A DNA stretch of 64,000 bases from Cymodocea nodosa (GCA_036874045.1 CM072344.1:13364501-13428500); one strand, 5' to 3'. Shown: positions 23,881 to 37,480, counted from the first letter of the stretch. The notes: generated by a model not told the origin, from the letters alone. Program-made: numbers and translations.

Positions 23881-26088
23881 TAGTCAAGTTTACCTCCACA
23901 AGTTTTTCAAGTTTAGGTCGACATGAAGAGAGATATTGATTTGCGGATTCCAAATTACTTGGAATTTGATGGGATTGTAATGAACCAATAACCTTCTCTT
24001 CTACTTTCTTCACTATCTTTTTGTGTGCATCCTTGCTCAAATGACCCCCTCGCCAAAATGGCTTCAAAAGATCCTTCACAAACTCAACCAGTGCACCACG
24101 AAAAATTTTCAGAACTTTAGGTTCCTTTGTTTGCCTCTCTCCATCATCTTGATTTTTCACAGCATGTTTCAAAATTTCACCATCAATAGCATAGGGGCTG
24201 CAACTTTTCTCTTCAGAAAAAATATGACCATTGCTAACACCACCAATCAAACCAATCTCAGATCCTGACAAACTCATTTCATATCCAAAATTATTTCTAC
24301 TGCTACCTATACGGATATTATATGCTGGGCTATGACTACCCCGTGATGCAGAACACCCTGCTTTAAATCCAGCCGGAGGACTTTGTGAATCTACCCTTAA
24401 GGGTTCAATACTATCAATAAGTGGATCATACTGACACCCAGGAGATGAAATTGTAGATGATGAATGAGTGAAGGAGGACCGAAAAGGTAAGGATGGCTCC
24501 CAAGATTTACTTGATTGTGTCTTATTACCAAAGGACACAAGGGAATCCGGAGAGTTGACAGATGAATGACTTCTAGGCAAGGAGCAAGACTGTGAAAAAT
24601 ATCCTTTATCAAAAGCTGTCACGCTATTCCTGTCAAGGGACAAGTTACCAAAAGGACCATACTCATGAGTGTATGAATTTGCTTGCTGAGGAAAAGTCTG
24701 GATTAAAGATGCTCTCTGATGGAAAGAACTTGCATGTGCAGGACCTGATGCAGTATCCACCTTGTATGGAATGCTTGACTTGGATGAATTCCATTGCCTA
24801 ATCAAGCTTCTGTCTGCGGTAAATTTTTCATTGGAAAGTGGATCATGCATTCCAGGACCAATAGATATATTACTAGAGGAAAAACTATGACAAGGAATTG
24901 GACTTCCCATTGGTAATTGACTCCTGGAAGAACATCCACCACTCAAATAGTCTGAATGAGACATCTCATTGTAGAGCTTTCGTTCAGTTGAACCAGATGT
25001 GACGTCTCTATAGGCAGCATTCCCTTCAAATGAAGAGTTCAAAGTAGAGTAAGATTTTCCATTCAAGGACGGAATATGATGTTGATTATTCATTCTAATT
25101 CTAGTATATTTCTCCCCTGCAGGTATGGAAAGAGCAAGGTCAACCTATCATTGAAATACTGTGGAGATAGAGTGATGCCTAATTTTCTGTTGCAATATAT
25201 GCTTGCGGCTTGTTGTGAGACTGAGACATACCTTGTTTCTCATCACCATATGTTCTGATGAGGGCCTTCTGCACAAGGATATCAGTCTCTGGCTTAAGAT
25301 TATTGGCAGTCCGTGAAACCAGTAATTCACGAGAAGACCTATTTCCAATTTCCTTCTTGTGACCTGAATATAAGAAGTCCTACAGGTCAGCAACTTTCTA
25401 ACAAATGGATTCTCTTTGCAGATAGCACAATAAATTCTGTTAGTACCTGCAATTTCCTCGGTTCTGTCTTTCGGGTGAAGAAACCTACAAGAATTACCTT
25501 TGATACACCAACCTTTGGCAAAAAAAGAGCATGCAATGGCAGGTCTCTTAGAGTCTGTCTCAAGTGCAACATCAGCTGTTGGACTTCTTGACATTGACCT
25601 TTGTAAAGGGAGGACAGCAGAAAAAAATTGCAACTTGTTAGACAGGAAATTGACACTCAACTATTGAACATGATGATTTAACTGTTGAACCATTTGTAAG
25701 TGACTAACAAAACAGAGAATACCAGACCTTCGTGTCCCAGTTTTTTCATACATTGCCGAACTACCAATCACATTGTGTAGATTAGATGCATCCTTTTCTA
25801 TATGAAGACAGACATCTGAAGTACCATTGTTCCTCTTGTTATCCACTATCTTTGGCCCCTTCTCATCACGGTTCAACTTGGATTTCCAATCAATGTCATG
25901 GTCTCTAGGAGCTGTATGGTGAGCTTCATCAGTAAAAGCAATACTTGTATCTTTCATGGCAACAAGTGTCCTGGGAAATTCACCTTCCAAAGGAGCTGTT
26001 TGTTGATCTGAAGTAAATTCCTTGGAATCCGTCTTACATATAAGAGAAACATTATCATGTCCTATTAGCAGCTCACCATTTCCAACAC
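23876..26088 (-). CDS. FRIGIDA-ESSENTIAL 1-like CCCH zinc-finger protein, exons 2-5
   Basis: Four minus-strand exons join in frame: 26088-25728, 25598-25447, 25363-25232 and 25116-23876. Introns of 129, 83 and 115 bp begin GT and end AG; two donors are strong (GCAG/GTACTAAC, CAAG/GTATGT). In the 700-residue model that includes exon 1 at 62.4-62.6 kb, the CCCH finger is C216-x7-C224-x5-C230-x3-H234 (ACSFFAKGWCIKGNSCRFLH), followed by PKDR. A long Ser/Asn/Gly-rich region follows, encoded mostly by the last exon. The C terminus (about 619-700) contains LVEFVKDLLKPFWRGGHLSK, then a KIVKKVEEKV helix and LSSCRPKLEKLV. This C-terminal block is the one I know from plant FES1 / C3H27-38-type proteins. 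In Arabidopsis FES1 acts with FRIGIDA to raise FLC expression; in other plants a chromatin or RNA-linked nuclear role is inferred. The CDS carries no visible break. The assignment to FES1 rather than another CCCH paralogue is from memory. Confidence 0.88.
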
Positions 26089-26090
26089 CT

Positions 26091-27666
26091 GAAATTGTTA
26101 TCTATTTTCAATAAATTCGAACAGTTTGTTTTTAGCAATAATGAGATTGTTAAACTTGAAGAAGGGTACAAGAAGAGAAGACTAGGAGGAAGTAGATGTG
26201 AAAAATAGAAGAAATAGATATTGATTTGTCTTTAAAGGAATTGACAAAAGGTAAAATTCTAAATATGTTGTCCATGAGCAATGCATGGTATTGCTATTGG
26301 TGAAGCTAAGATGAAGTACTGGAGTTCAAATGCCTTGGTAAGAGGGAATCTGCAGATATATGTTTTACGACTATAGGCACATCATCAAGTACCTACCAAT
26401 GGGGAAGTTGATAGACATTTTTTGTCAATAGGCACATCATCTTCAAGTACCTATCAATAACAAAGTGAGAGAGTGAAAGTTTGTAGGTGATATTAATTGG
26501 CAAGCTATACCTTTCCTCCCTAGAGGAATGTCTTACCTGAACGAGAAGACGAAAGAAAAGTTCTCTATGATTGGAAAGTGTAAATGGCTTAGAATAAGAA
26601 TCAAGAACAAACTTTCAACAAAGGAACAAAAAGAAAAATAAAAAAGTAATGAGCCAAAGGGATTTAAAAAAATAATGCAGCAAAAGTAGTAACAGTAAGA
26701 ATAATTTGAGATAAGTCTAGAAAGCATTATATCTTAGTAGATTAACCATTTGATGATACAATTTGTAGTAAAATAAATTAACAAATGTAGTCTACTCTTA
26801 GAAAGCAGGTTGATAGATGTAATCTACCCTAAGATTTTTTTAGGAAATTGATTACTGATTTTGCTCTCTTTTTAAACTTCCACCATTGTTTTGACACATT
26901 TTTTACAATTTATTCTCCTTCCTTTTAACAAACTACAGTCCTTTTTTCCCTTTATTTCTTACTTTTTCTCCTTTGCATGCTCGAAAACCTTCCCCTTCTC
27001 AATTCTTCATGAATGATGATGGTGAATGAGGCTGAAGGATGGACCTACAATGTTGGCGACTCATCTTGCAATGGAAGTTGAGGGTTCAGAAGAACTCACT
27101 AGTGGCAGTGGCAAGTGATACTAAAGATAAAGGTGTGGCCCTAGTTGGATCGGTGGCACTAGGGGTAGATGTCAATGGTGAAGATGGTGATGTAGATCAT
27201 GCATGAAGTAGTGGTAGAATGCCTCTTATCTTCATAAAATGCCTTTCTTCTCCTTCCATCAACAAACATCAATGGATGATAAATGAGGTGGCAAAGCAAG
27301 GCAAGCCAAGAGTAGTCCTTAGTGGTGGTGTAGGCATTTCCACGCCAATAGTGCCTTGTGGTTGGGAGGCAATGGTGGCAAAGGAAAAGGTGGTGGGAGA
27401 TCTCAATAGGGGACAACTAGATAAGGGTTTTAATGCAACAACATGAGAAGTTAGCAATGCATGCAAAGGAGGATGCATCCATAGCAACAAGGAGTTGGTA
27501 GAGATGGAAATAGGGCCAGATAGATAGTGGAGATGAGAGCATTCAAAGGGCTTAAAATCATTGACAAGGGTGAGATGGGAAGGATAAAGGAGGATGTGTC
27601 CATGGCTTAGAGGTAGGAGACAGTAGGAGCATTGATGACCTGAAAGTTTAATGTCAATAATGGATG
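26091..27666. other. Intronic sequence, unassigned
   Basis: AT-rich with short frames only. The stretch at about 27.0-27.6 kb is G-rich on the plus strand with GGTGG/GATGG phrases. No host exon or domain was recognised. Confidence 0.35.
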
Positions 27667-27671
27667 CTAGG

Positions 27672-28249
27672 TGTTACACCCTACGTGAGGTTGATTCGTA
27701 GGTGGTGAGCCAACACGATTAAGGATCAATAGACATGAAGAATCACAACTAAAGGGGAACTCTAACCCATAATGCAATAATGTCGATGAGAGTCAATTCA
27801 CCTACCAAAAGGGCATCAAGTGAAGCGTCAACAATTACCAAAGATTGAAAGTTGAATGCAAGCAACTAAAAGAAGGGATAGCTAGAGGAGTGTGTCCGTT
27901 GGCATGCAAAACCAACACATGCTAGTAAGAGAGCACTATTGAAGGGACCATTATAGAAGATAAATGGTCACACCGAGTTGTAATGATGAAGCTTGAGAGA
28001 CGTAACTCTCAAGCAAAGGATGAGTGAAGTTCATACAAGAGGTTCAAAGATGTGGAGTTGAACCACACTACCACACACAACCAAGGTAAGTCACTAGATG
28101 TTGGAGAACGAGTGCAACCCTGCAAGGGCTTCATAGGTGGGTAAAACCACTAGCTTTTCAAACAAAAAATTCTAGATAGGTTAATCAGGGATCAAGATCT
28201 CTAGTGTTGAGTGGGGTTTGTGTTGACTCACAAGAAAAACCTCTTAATA
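27672..28249 (+). repeat. 5' LTR of the Ty3-gypsy fossil
   Basis: Begins TGTTACACC and aligns along its length with the 3' copy. Shared landmarks are GCATGCAAAACCAACACA, GATCAAGATCTCTAGTG and GACTCACAAGAAAAACCTC. The end lacks a canonical CA, so the right boundary is approximate. Confidence 0.8.
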
Positions 28250-31200
28250 ATGGTTCTATTGCCAAGATGGCCAAAGGAAATTCCTCTCCTCATAACAATG
28301 AAATGAAGCAATCAACCAAGATCATCAAAGATAGGTTGACAGTCATTGAGCAAGCGTACGGTAGTATTCAAAAGTTGTTGAAAAAAATGAATAAGATCAT
28401 CCAAGAGGTGCATGTCCTTTAAGACAAGGAGCACATCTTGAAGAAAATGGTCGTAGGTACTACTTCTCCCTCATCCCCCTCTTTCTCCTTTAAATCATGT
28501 GTATTGAAGCCCAAACCCTTTGTTGGGATACAAAAAACAAGAGAGTTGGAGAATTTTCTCTAAGATATGAAAGCTTATTTCAAGGCTTGAAGGAGAAGGT
28601 GATGTTAGCTAATATGTTCTTGATGATTGATATGTTGTGGTAGAAGACATTCTATGCACGAAACACAGACGTTGTGATGACATAGGAATTGTTCAACAAA
28701 GAACTCCAATAATAGTTCCTATCAACAAATACCTCTTAAATAACAAAGGACAAACTACGAAAACTATGGTAAATGGGCATCGTACAAGACCACATTAATG
28801 AATTCAATTCATTGATGTTGCGAACATCGACATAGTTAAAGAAGATAAGCTCTACAATTTCCTCTTGATCCTTCAAAACTAAGTTTAAGTGGAACTCAAG
28901 TGACAAGACATCAAGGATCTACCAAATGTCCTCACTATTGTTGAAACAATCGTCAACTACAAGGCCACCTCCACAAAGAACGAATGTAAGTCTAGTAAGA
29001 AAGACAAATCCAAAGGCAAGGACAATGGTGAGCAACAAAAGATTGATGGATCCAAGTTCCAAACAAGTAAACATAAGGAGAATTCCAATAGGTGCTTTAT
29101 CTGTAATGGACTACATCGCATGAGAGACTATTTGAAAGAAAAAAAAGTTAATGCTCTAATCTAAGAAAGTAGTGAGTTACCAATATAGGAGAAGTACCAC
29201 ATCAACCCACTCCAACTCAACATCATGTAGGTAGAGAGAAGTCACTCCTAGAGTGATGGCCTGATGTATATCAACAACAACGTCAACAATGAGCCAATAC
29301 TAATTATGATGAACACTAATACTACACATTTTCTTCTCAGAAGAGGACACTAATTTTTAACCTAAACGTGTAGAAAACAAGGCAAAGCAAATGAAGGAGA
29401 ATGCAATAGCTAACATCCACATTGGAGAGTGGAAGGGACAGTGCGAGTTTATAGTCATGTTACTCAACTTTCAAGTCATCTTAGACATAGACTTGTTCAA
29501 TCACCAAAGGTATTAGCAAAGATATCCTATTTAAATAAGATTGTGTTTAATGATGCTATCACCCTATGTTTTTGTCAAAGCCTAAAAAGAATGAGAGAAG
29601 TTTGTGATATTGTCAATAATGCAACCTAGCAACAAACTACGAAAGGACAAGCTCACATAAGTTGCTTGCATCCAAGAGGCTACAGAGGAGGCTACAGAGG
29701 AAGTTACTGGAGACGAGAGTTAGTCTCCACCTGAAGAGGTTCAAGAACTCTTAAGGGAGTTTACTAATGTAATACCTGACAAGTTGTCAAAGGCATTACC
29801 TTCAACCACACGATTGAGTTGATCTCAAAGGTAATACCTCTAGTACAAACACCCTATTGGATACCACTTGCACATTTAGAGAAGTTGAAGATACAACTTA
29901 AGGATCCTATAGATAGTGGACTACTTCAATCAAATAAGACACTTTATAGAGTACTAATACTTTTTCAAAAAAAGAACGACAGTAGTCTATGAATGTGCAT
30001 TAACTATTAGACGTTCAACAAAATCACATTAAAGAATCGATATCTAATGTCGAACATGGAGGACCTATTTCATTAATTGAGAAATGTCAAGATCTTCACA
30101 AATATAGACTTACAGTTAAGTTATTACTAAGTGCACATCAAGGAAAGAGATGAACACAAAACAACTTGTGTTATGTGTTACAAGTCTTTTGAGTTCCTTA
30201 TAATATGGTGTGGGCTAATAAATACCCTAACTACATTTTATAATCTTATAAACAATGTGTTTTTCAAATATATCGATGAGTTTGTAGTAATATATTTAGA
30301 CATCATTGTCTATAACTTATCATTGTAATAGCACATACAACACTTAAGGAAAGCCTTGGAGAAACTGTGAGAGTTTCAACTTTACCTTAATAAGAAAGAA
30401 TGTTCGTTCGAAAAGAAGTGGACTTCCTATAGCACATCATAGGACACGAAGTCATCTTGATTGACCCATGAAAAGTTGTAACAATCATTGAATGAACAAT
30501 GCCAAGGAATGTCACAGAACTACACTCATTCTTAGCTCATTCTTAAGATTGGTCAATTACTACCAAAAGTTTATCTAAAAGTACTCAAAGATTGTAATTT
30601 CTCTCATTAATCTCTTAAAGAAAGATTGAATATGGAAGTGGTTACAGGGATGCACAAGGCATTCCAAACTCTTAAGAAGGAGATCGTCAAAGGACTCGAT
30701 CTCCAACTATTGGTCAAAAATCTTTTGAGATATGGACTGATGCCTCAAATTTGGTCATTAAAAGTGTTTTGATGTTGGCAAAGAGGTTCGTCACTTTTGA
30801 GAGTTGGAAGTTAAATGAGATGAAAAGAAGGTACTTCATCTACAAGCAAGAGATGACAACAATCATATATTGTCTAAAAGTGTGAAGACACTACCTCCTA
30901 GGGTCGAGGTTTATCATCCACACAAATAATATGACAATGAATTGTTTTCAAAGACAGAAGAAGTTGACACTGAAGCAAATTCAATGACAAGATTTCTTAA
31001 CCAAATTCAACTTCCAACTCCAATATAAGCTAAGAAAATCCAACAAGATTGTCGATGCACTAAGTCAAATAGTCAACTCAAAACTCATGGTTTTTATCAT
31101 ATCACTAGCAAAGAGTGACATATTGGCAAGGATAAAGGAGGAAACAACACATGGCATTACCTCAACCAAGCTCCTACAATAAGTCCAAGATAGAACTTGA

Positions 31201-32539
31201 CAATTCTGGAAAGAGGAATGAGTCTTCTTCGCTAAAAGTCAATGACCATATGTATCGAAAACTAGTAAACGTCAAAGGAAGTTATTTGTGATAGGTAGGT
31301 CATCTTAGTCAATAGAGAACTATGGCGTTATTAAACTCAAACTACCACTAGTTGGAAATGAAAAAAAACATGGATCACTACAACTACAACTATCTAGTGT
31401 GTCAGCTAGATAAAATCAAGAAGAGGATAGTCAACTTGCTATAACCCTTGCTCATACTAGACAAGTCATAGGTGAGCATCTTCATGAACTTTATATGTAG
31501 ATTGCTAAAAGTATTGAAGTACATGTTGATCATGGTAATGGTTGATAGATAATCTAAATACGTTATCTTTGTTACGACATCAAATGAGTATACTACAAAA
31601 ACAACAATAAGACTATTATACAAAATGTCGTCAAGCATTAGGACCTTCCCAAAGATATTATAAACAACAAAGATGCTCACTTTACAAAGAGATTTTAGGG
31701 AACACTATTCAAAATGTTGAGAATCTAACTCAACTTTTCAACAACAAATCATCCACAATCTAATAAGTAGACGAAATGAATCAACACTTTCTTAGAAGAA
31801 TATCTAAGCATTTTATAATAGCCAATTAGCAAAATTAAGTCTAACTGTTAGACATCACCCAATTTTGTCATAATCATCTAAATTCATCGACAAAGAAGAG
31901 TCCCTTTTAGTTAACAAGACATCAACCTTTAACTCTACACAAGTATGCAAAGCATATACAAGATTGATGTCCAATAGCCTACCAATTCACGAGGAGTTAG
32001 CAAGATAGTTTGGAACAAGCTCAAGTGCAAGAAAAGATGAAAAAATAGGTGAACCAAAGTTGCAAGTCATTGGAGTTTGTTGTAAGTGACAAAGTTCTAC
32101 TTCAATTAATTCCATAGATCTTGAAAAAGACCCACAAAAGAGAGGCACACTATTCATTGGTGCAACATTACAAAAGGTCATTTGTTATGAAGAAATGAGT
32201 GGAGAAGTTAACTTATCAGTTAGAGTTGCCTAACAAATTGAGGTTTTACTCGATGTTCAACATTAGTTTCCTCAAACTCTTCCATGAGAGAATATCTTGT
32301 AAGGGAAGTCACACATTGACCTAATTTTAAAAGAAGTTTGAGAAAAAGACAACAACGATCCTTAACAAGCAAGTCAAGGGTTATAGTCAAAAGAGTAAGT
32401 AGACGTTCTTTCTAGTACAATGGAAAGACCAACTACTAGAAGAGACTACCTAAGAAAAAAACACTACACTCTAGTAGTTCGAATATCTCATTAGAGACTT
32501 CACAAAGTCATCGAGGACGACAAATTAGGTAGAGGAGAA

Positions 32540-33123
32540 TGTTACACCCTACATAAGGTTGACTCACAGGTAATAAGCCAACACAATTAAGAGTCGACAA
32601 GTGTAAAGAATCACAACCGAAAAAAGGCATACAGTAATGTTGATGGAAGTTGGTCCACCTATCAAGAAAACATCAAGTAAAGCATCGACGATTATCGAAG
32701 ATTGAAAGTCACATACGAACAACTAGAAGTTAGGATAGCCATAGAGGCTCATCTATTGGCATGCAAAGCCAACACATACTAGTAGGAGAGCACAACTAGA
32801 GGGACTACTACAAAAGATGGACAGCCATGTTAAGTTATAATGGCAAAGTTCAAGAGACACGACTCTTAAACAAAGTACAAGCAAAGCCTATATAAGGAGC
32901 TTAAAGATGCAAAACTGAAGCACGCTACTAGACACAACCAAGGACTCTCCATGGGTGAAGGTAAGTTGCTAGATTTCGAAAAATAAGTGCTACTATATGA
33001 AGGCTCCAAAGGTGGGCAAGACCATTAATTTTTTAACCAAAGAGTTTAGAACATACTAATTAAGGATCAAGATCTCTAGTGCTAGTAGAATTTACGTCGA
33101 CTCATGAGAAAAACCTCGTGAGA
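32540..33123 (+). repeat. 3' LTR of the Ty3-gypsy fossil
   Basis: Aligns with the copy at 27,672 through the landmarks GCATGCAAAGCCAACACA and GATCAAGATCTCTAGTG. A following CTAGG matches the five bases before the 5' LTR. Confidence 0.8.
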
Positions 33124-33229
33124 CTAGGTTACTAGTGGTTGCAAGGAGGGTGGTCAAAAGAGTTTCCCTCCTCCCTACCTAGAACTGTCACTCTTAAACT
33201 TTTAAAATTTAAATTTTAATGCCATGTGA

Positions 33230-33309
33230 AAATAAAAATAGGTAGAAGTGGAATGTTCACATTAGCAGACATAAAGCTTATATATATAAAGCTACATAAA
33301 GAGGATAAA
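33230..33309. repeat. LTR-like repeat, left part, interrupted by LINE A
   Basis: TATATAAAGCTACATAAAGA here matches TATAGAGACTACATAAAGAG in the copy at 55.4-55.7 kb. The rest of this repeat continues on the far side of LINE A at 49,367. Its last 15 bases (33,295-33,309) are the left copy of the LINE A target duplication. Confidence 0.55.
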
Positions 33310-34201
33310 AGGGAGGCCTTTTCAATGGAATGAGTAGAAAGGAACAAAGAGGATGGGTAAAAGGGAAGGGTAGGGTGGAAAGGGAGGAGAGGATGGAGAG
33401 GTCAGATGAAGGTGGACAAACAACCAAAGCAATTTATGAGAAAATCTCTTAAGCCAATTTATGTATGAACAAACCATAAAGAGTAATACTATTACGCTCA
33501 CATCAACCTCGACAACTTGCTAGTGCCACCTATGTGTGATCTCCACCTCCATTTTGGGACCTAGCAAACTACTCTGCTAGGTTCCCCTTGATGGCTTTTG
33601 ACGTGTCGAAAGACTCTTTACATTCTTTAATCAATTTCCATGCTCCAAGCTCTCACCCAAGGGGCCCAACTACTTGACCTCCCTCCTTCACTATAACAAT
33701 CAAAAACTCCCTCTTCCTACCATAATTCTCTAAGGTTCCAATTCACTCATCGATCCTTGAGCACAACAAACTTGTTTTGAGCTTCTTTTAGGAGTTCAAC
33801 AATCTTGTTGTGACTTTCAACTTGGCATTGATTAGACAATTCAATGGTCCTCACCCAAGTATGATAGACATCTTGTTAGAGAGGAAGCAAGCTATCCCTT
33901 TCTTGAAGGATGTCATTTTGACAGTAATTGACTTCAAGCATGACATTATTCGATTTAAAAATCACAAGGATTTTATCAAGGCATATGTCAAAGAAACCTA
34001 GATGATCAAGGGAAGGAAAATGGTTGTCACACAATGGTCACCCTCCTTTGCTCCCAATTTGAACTCCCCTTGGGCTCCCATCTAGATCTATCTCCCTTAA
34101 TTGTGAGCCCATCTACAAGCCCCAAGTGTGATCAAATTGATTACCAATATGTTGGGGAAATACTTGTGTGTGCATCAAGATGTCCAAATGTTCACTAGAT
34201 T

Positions 34202-34462
34202 GTGCCTAATTGCCATTTGTGTGGAGATGACTTGTCCAAACCTCTCCCACAAAAGATCAAGATTAGGAATGGACTGGAAATCATAGAACAACCTATTGTG
34301 TATGGTTTGAAAGAGCTTAAATTCTGCACTCATTGCTATAAGATCAGACACTCAACAAATGAGTGTCAAAACTGCAAGAAGGATGCTTTACAAGAGGATG
34401 GCCAATTTGTCGAGCATCAGTTGGACAATGTTCAACAATCCCAGCCTGAAGATAATTGTTGA
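34202..34462 (+). pseudogene. LINE A ORF1 fragment with CCHC zinc knuckle
   Basis: An 86-codon open stretch of the LINE A ORF1. FCTHCYKIRHSTNEC gives C-x2-C-x4-H-x4-C, the nucleic-acid-binding knuckle of plant L1 ORF1 proteins. The sequence before it (NGLEIIEQPIVYGLKELK) is the strand-rich lead-in typical of DUF4283/zf-CCHC LINE proteins. Stops interrupt the rest of the ORF. Confidence 0.75.
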
Positions 34463-36471
34463 CTTCATAGGAGACAGCAGAAAAAGTTTGTGCAGACTAT
34501 TCAGACTGCTTTTCTAGGAAAGATGACACAAAAGAACACCTCTCCTTAAGATGAACCTATTCACATGATAGGAAACAAATCCCCAACCCAGACAAGAAAG
34601 GTGGGCTCCCTGTGGCATCAATAGGAAACAAGGGATGCCCTTACTCGAGGCTTAGTACTAGAAGGAATGAAAGAACCTCCAATTAAGTACAACCCCATCT
34701 TGGATACTTAACATCTACCTATGGATGCCCAATAGACTAGTCCAGTGGTTGATCTCCCTCAACATGAACAAAATGAATAGAAGAGACTGAAAGTTCAAGG
34801 GACTGATATGGAGGCAACTTCAGATCCTAACAAGAAACACATAGAAATTAAGGTTAATGAGAGAAGGAATTACAATGATTTTGAAATTGACAAATCAACG
34901 AGGAAAAGTTTGCCCCTAGCACTGTTCTGAATGAGAAGGCCATAATAAGAGGAATGTTCTGAGATTCAAAAAGATGTATATCAAGAGCAAGTAATACCTT
35001 CTCAGGAGCTTCCAAGGAAACCCTAACCTACTGAGATCTTAACAACCTATTGATGCTGAAGCCGTTTTGGAGGATCAACAGACAGATGCCCCTACCTATT
35101 AGTAGGCATTTTGTCTTGTTTTTCTACGTTGACCCCATGAATTTAATAACTTGGAATTGCATAGGCTTGGACAACCAAGCCACTTGGAGACACTACAAGG
35201 ATCTTATTTCTTAATGCAAAGCTTTAATGATGGTGGCTATTGAACCTTTCCTCACACCTAATAAAGCAAAGGATATAGCAAACTCAACTCAGTTGCACAA
35301 TTGGAGTTGTAATGCCATGCGTAGGAAGATCTAGAGCTTTTGGCCAGACTGGGTTGATATTCAGGTGCTGCAAGAGTCAAATCAAATGTCATCCTTTTGG
35401 GTATCTCTCTCTAAAGGTAAGACTCTTATTTTCTCTATGGTGTATGCTACCTGTAGGTCCTCTTGTCAATGCACATTGTAGGAGATCAAGGACTTGACCT
35501 CCCATTTTCCAAATAGCCCTTGGATGATTTATGAGGATTTCAATATGGTATGAAATACAGATGAGGTGGTCAGTCATCATGGGCTGAGCTCTAGTGGCCC
35601 TAGGGGAGTTTAATAGTCTAATTTGTGACACAAGGCTTAAAGAGACTTTATATACTAGGGATCCATTGTCTTGGTACAACAATTAAAGAAGATTGGGTCG
35701 ACAACATCAAAGGCTGGATAGTCCTAGTCAACAATCTTGTGGAGTACAAGCCTAGGATTCATTCTAATCACTCTCCTATGATTGTTTCTATGAGGAATCA
35801 CAAAAGGATCAATGCTCCCCCTTTCAGGTTCCAAAGGATGTAGACCCTTCATGAGGAGTTCGAGGACTTGGTGGCTAGTGTATGAAATAGTATTGATGAT
35901 CCTTATCCAATCAAAAGGGTCAGCCATAAGTTACAAGCTCTAAAATCTTGACTGAAATGGTGAAATAAACAGGTTTTCAAGAATGTGGATGAGGAAAAGA
36001 GCAGGCTTCTAGAGAAATTTGTTCGACTCAAGTAGGCACTACAGAGTAACTAGAACAAGGATAGTTTTGTAGATCTTGAAGACACTAAGCAAAAGTTGAT
36101 CTAGTGAGAACAATAAAGGGATATCTTTCTTGCCCAAAAAGTTTGGGTGAAATGACTTAAAGAAGGGGATAGGAATTCTACCTACTTCCATAGGATTATC
36201 AACAGCAAGAAAAATGTCATTTGGTTTGGGGCTCTCATGATGAACTACAATCTAGAGTCTAATGAGGATGCTTGACATGTAGGCAGATCCTTTTTTGAAT
36301 CCCTCCTGACATCTAAAGGTGTTAGGTTAAAAGATTCCCTTCTCAGTATTATTTCGCAAATGATTGGTGAGCATGAAAATAGGTCCTTTTATGCTGTCTT
36401 GGGGAACGATGAGATCAAAGAAGCCCTTTTTGATACTGATAGCAACCCTTTTTAAGTCATGTTGAGAGATT

Positions 36472-37480
36472 GTGGAGTGGGACATCATTCAAGCTGTGCA
36501 AAGCTACTTCAAGGGGAATGGTCTGAATAGAGCTTGGAAGGCCACATTTCTCTCATTGGTCCCTAAAAGTCCAAGTCATGCAAACTATAGAGATTTCTAT
36601 TCGATCAACCTTAGCAATGTTAGATCTAAAATCATTTCCATGATTTTGGCTAAATGCTTAGCCCCCTTTCCTTCAAAGTTAATGTGCCTTCGTGGAGGGT
36701 AGAAGCATTCCTAATAACGTGGTCATTGCTAGTTAGTTGGCTTAGAATAATGATAAGGGCTACAAAGGAGGTAACGTTATTCCCAATCTGGACATGGAAA
36801 AAGCTTACTAATGAGATGGAATGGGAAGCCACTTATGGTGTTCTAGAGAGATTTGGCTTTAATTCCAATAGCAGGGATCTAATTAGGTGGAGCATTGAAA
36901 ACATCAACTTCTTTATGGTGATTAATGGTATCTCGTCCAACACCTTCTTTAAAGCCTCTAGAGGCTTTAGACAAGGTGACCTCCTTTCACCTTATTTATT
37001 TATCATTACTAAAGAAGTCATCTCAAGGAATCTTTAGGAGCTTGTGGCCATTGGGCAAATCATTCCTTACAAATTCAATGGAAGAAGTGTCATATCTCTC
37101 ATCTCCTTTATGCAAATGATGTCATTCTCTTCCTTAATGGTAAGAAACAAGATATTGAAAAAGTTTTCCTACTCCTTAGTGAATATTAAGAGATGATGAG
37201 CCAAAGGATTAATCAATAGAAAAGCTTCTTTATTGCCCCTAAGAGCATGAGCTTGCAAAGACTAGAGATGATCAAAGAGGTCACCAATTTCAACCTAGGT
37301 TGTTTTTCTTTCAAATACTTGAGTTGTCTAATCTTTAAAGGTAGGTTCAAGATTAGCTACTTTAAAGATCTTACTCAAAAGATCCAAAGCAAGGTAGTTA
37401 GTTGGAAATCTAAGCTCCTCTCCCTAGGTGTCATGCTTACCCTTCTACGACATGTGCTTGTAAGCCTACCTATTCACTAA
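36472..37480 (+). pseudogene. LINE A reverse transcriptase remnant
   Basis: Pieces in different frames read FLSLVPKSPSHANYRDFYSI, then KASRGFRQGDLLSPYLFI (about 36.95-37.01 kb), then YANDVILFLNG (about 37.11 kb) and LSCLIFKGRFK (about 37.32 kb). These are the successive RT blocks of plant L1 ORF2: the PK-NP-YRPISL block, the GxRQGDPLSPYLF block, the YADD catalytic block and the YLG block. The second catalytic Asp has become Asn, and several frameshifts and stops are present. Confidence 0.8.

Larger units (their letters stand above)
27672..33123 (+). mobile_element. Ty3-gypsy (chromovirus-type) retrotransposon fossil
   Basis: A full-length but heavily decayed LTR element with dozens of breaks. 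Two LTRs of about 580 bp, both beginning TGTTACACCCTAC, flank it, and a purine-rich tract (AGGTAGAGGAGAA) precedes the 3' LTR. CTAGG occurs just outside both proposed ends and may be the 5-bp target duplication. In order are gag (about 28.26-29.15 kb, with a degenerate zinc-knuckle), protease, reverse transcriptase (about 29.8-30.6 kb), RNase H (about 30.7-31.0 kb), integrase (31.4-32.2 kb) and a C-terminal chromodomain-like segment (about 32.35-32.52 kb, FFLVQWKDQLLEET). The chromodomain places it among chromoviruses. LTRs differ at very roughly a fifth of positions by eye, so it is clearly older than the copia element at 38.3 kb. It is a fossil. Confidence 0.85.

Noticed and set aside
25148-25660. 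Reading the CCCH region as a single 170-codon uninterrupted protein
   Set aside because: After the zinc finger this frame runs into introns; GT-AG splicing at 25,447/25,363 and 25,232/25,116 keeps a frame that continues into the long last exon.
33475-33483. CATAAAGAG as the left target duplication of LINE A
   Set aside because: The 15-bp match at 33,295-33,309 is longer and fits the interrupted LTR-like repeat on both sides.
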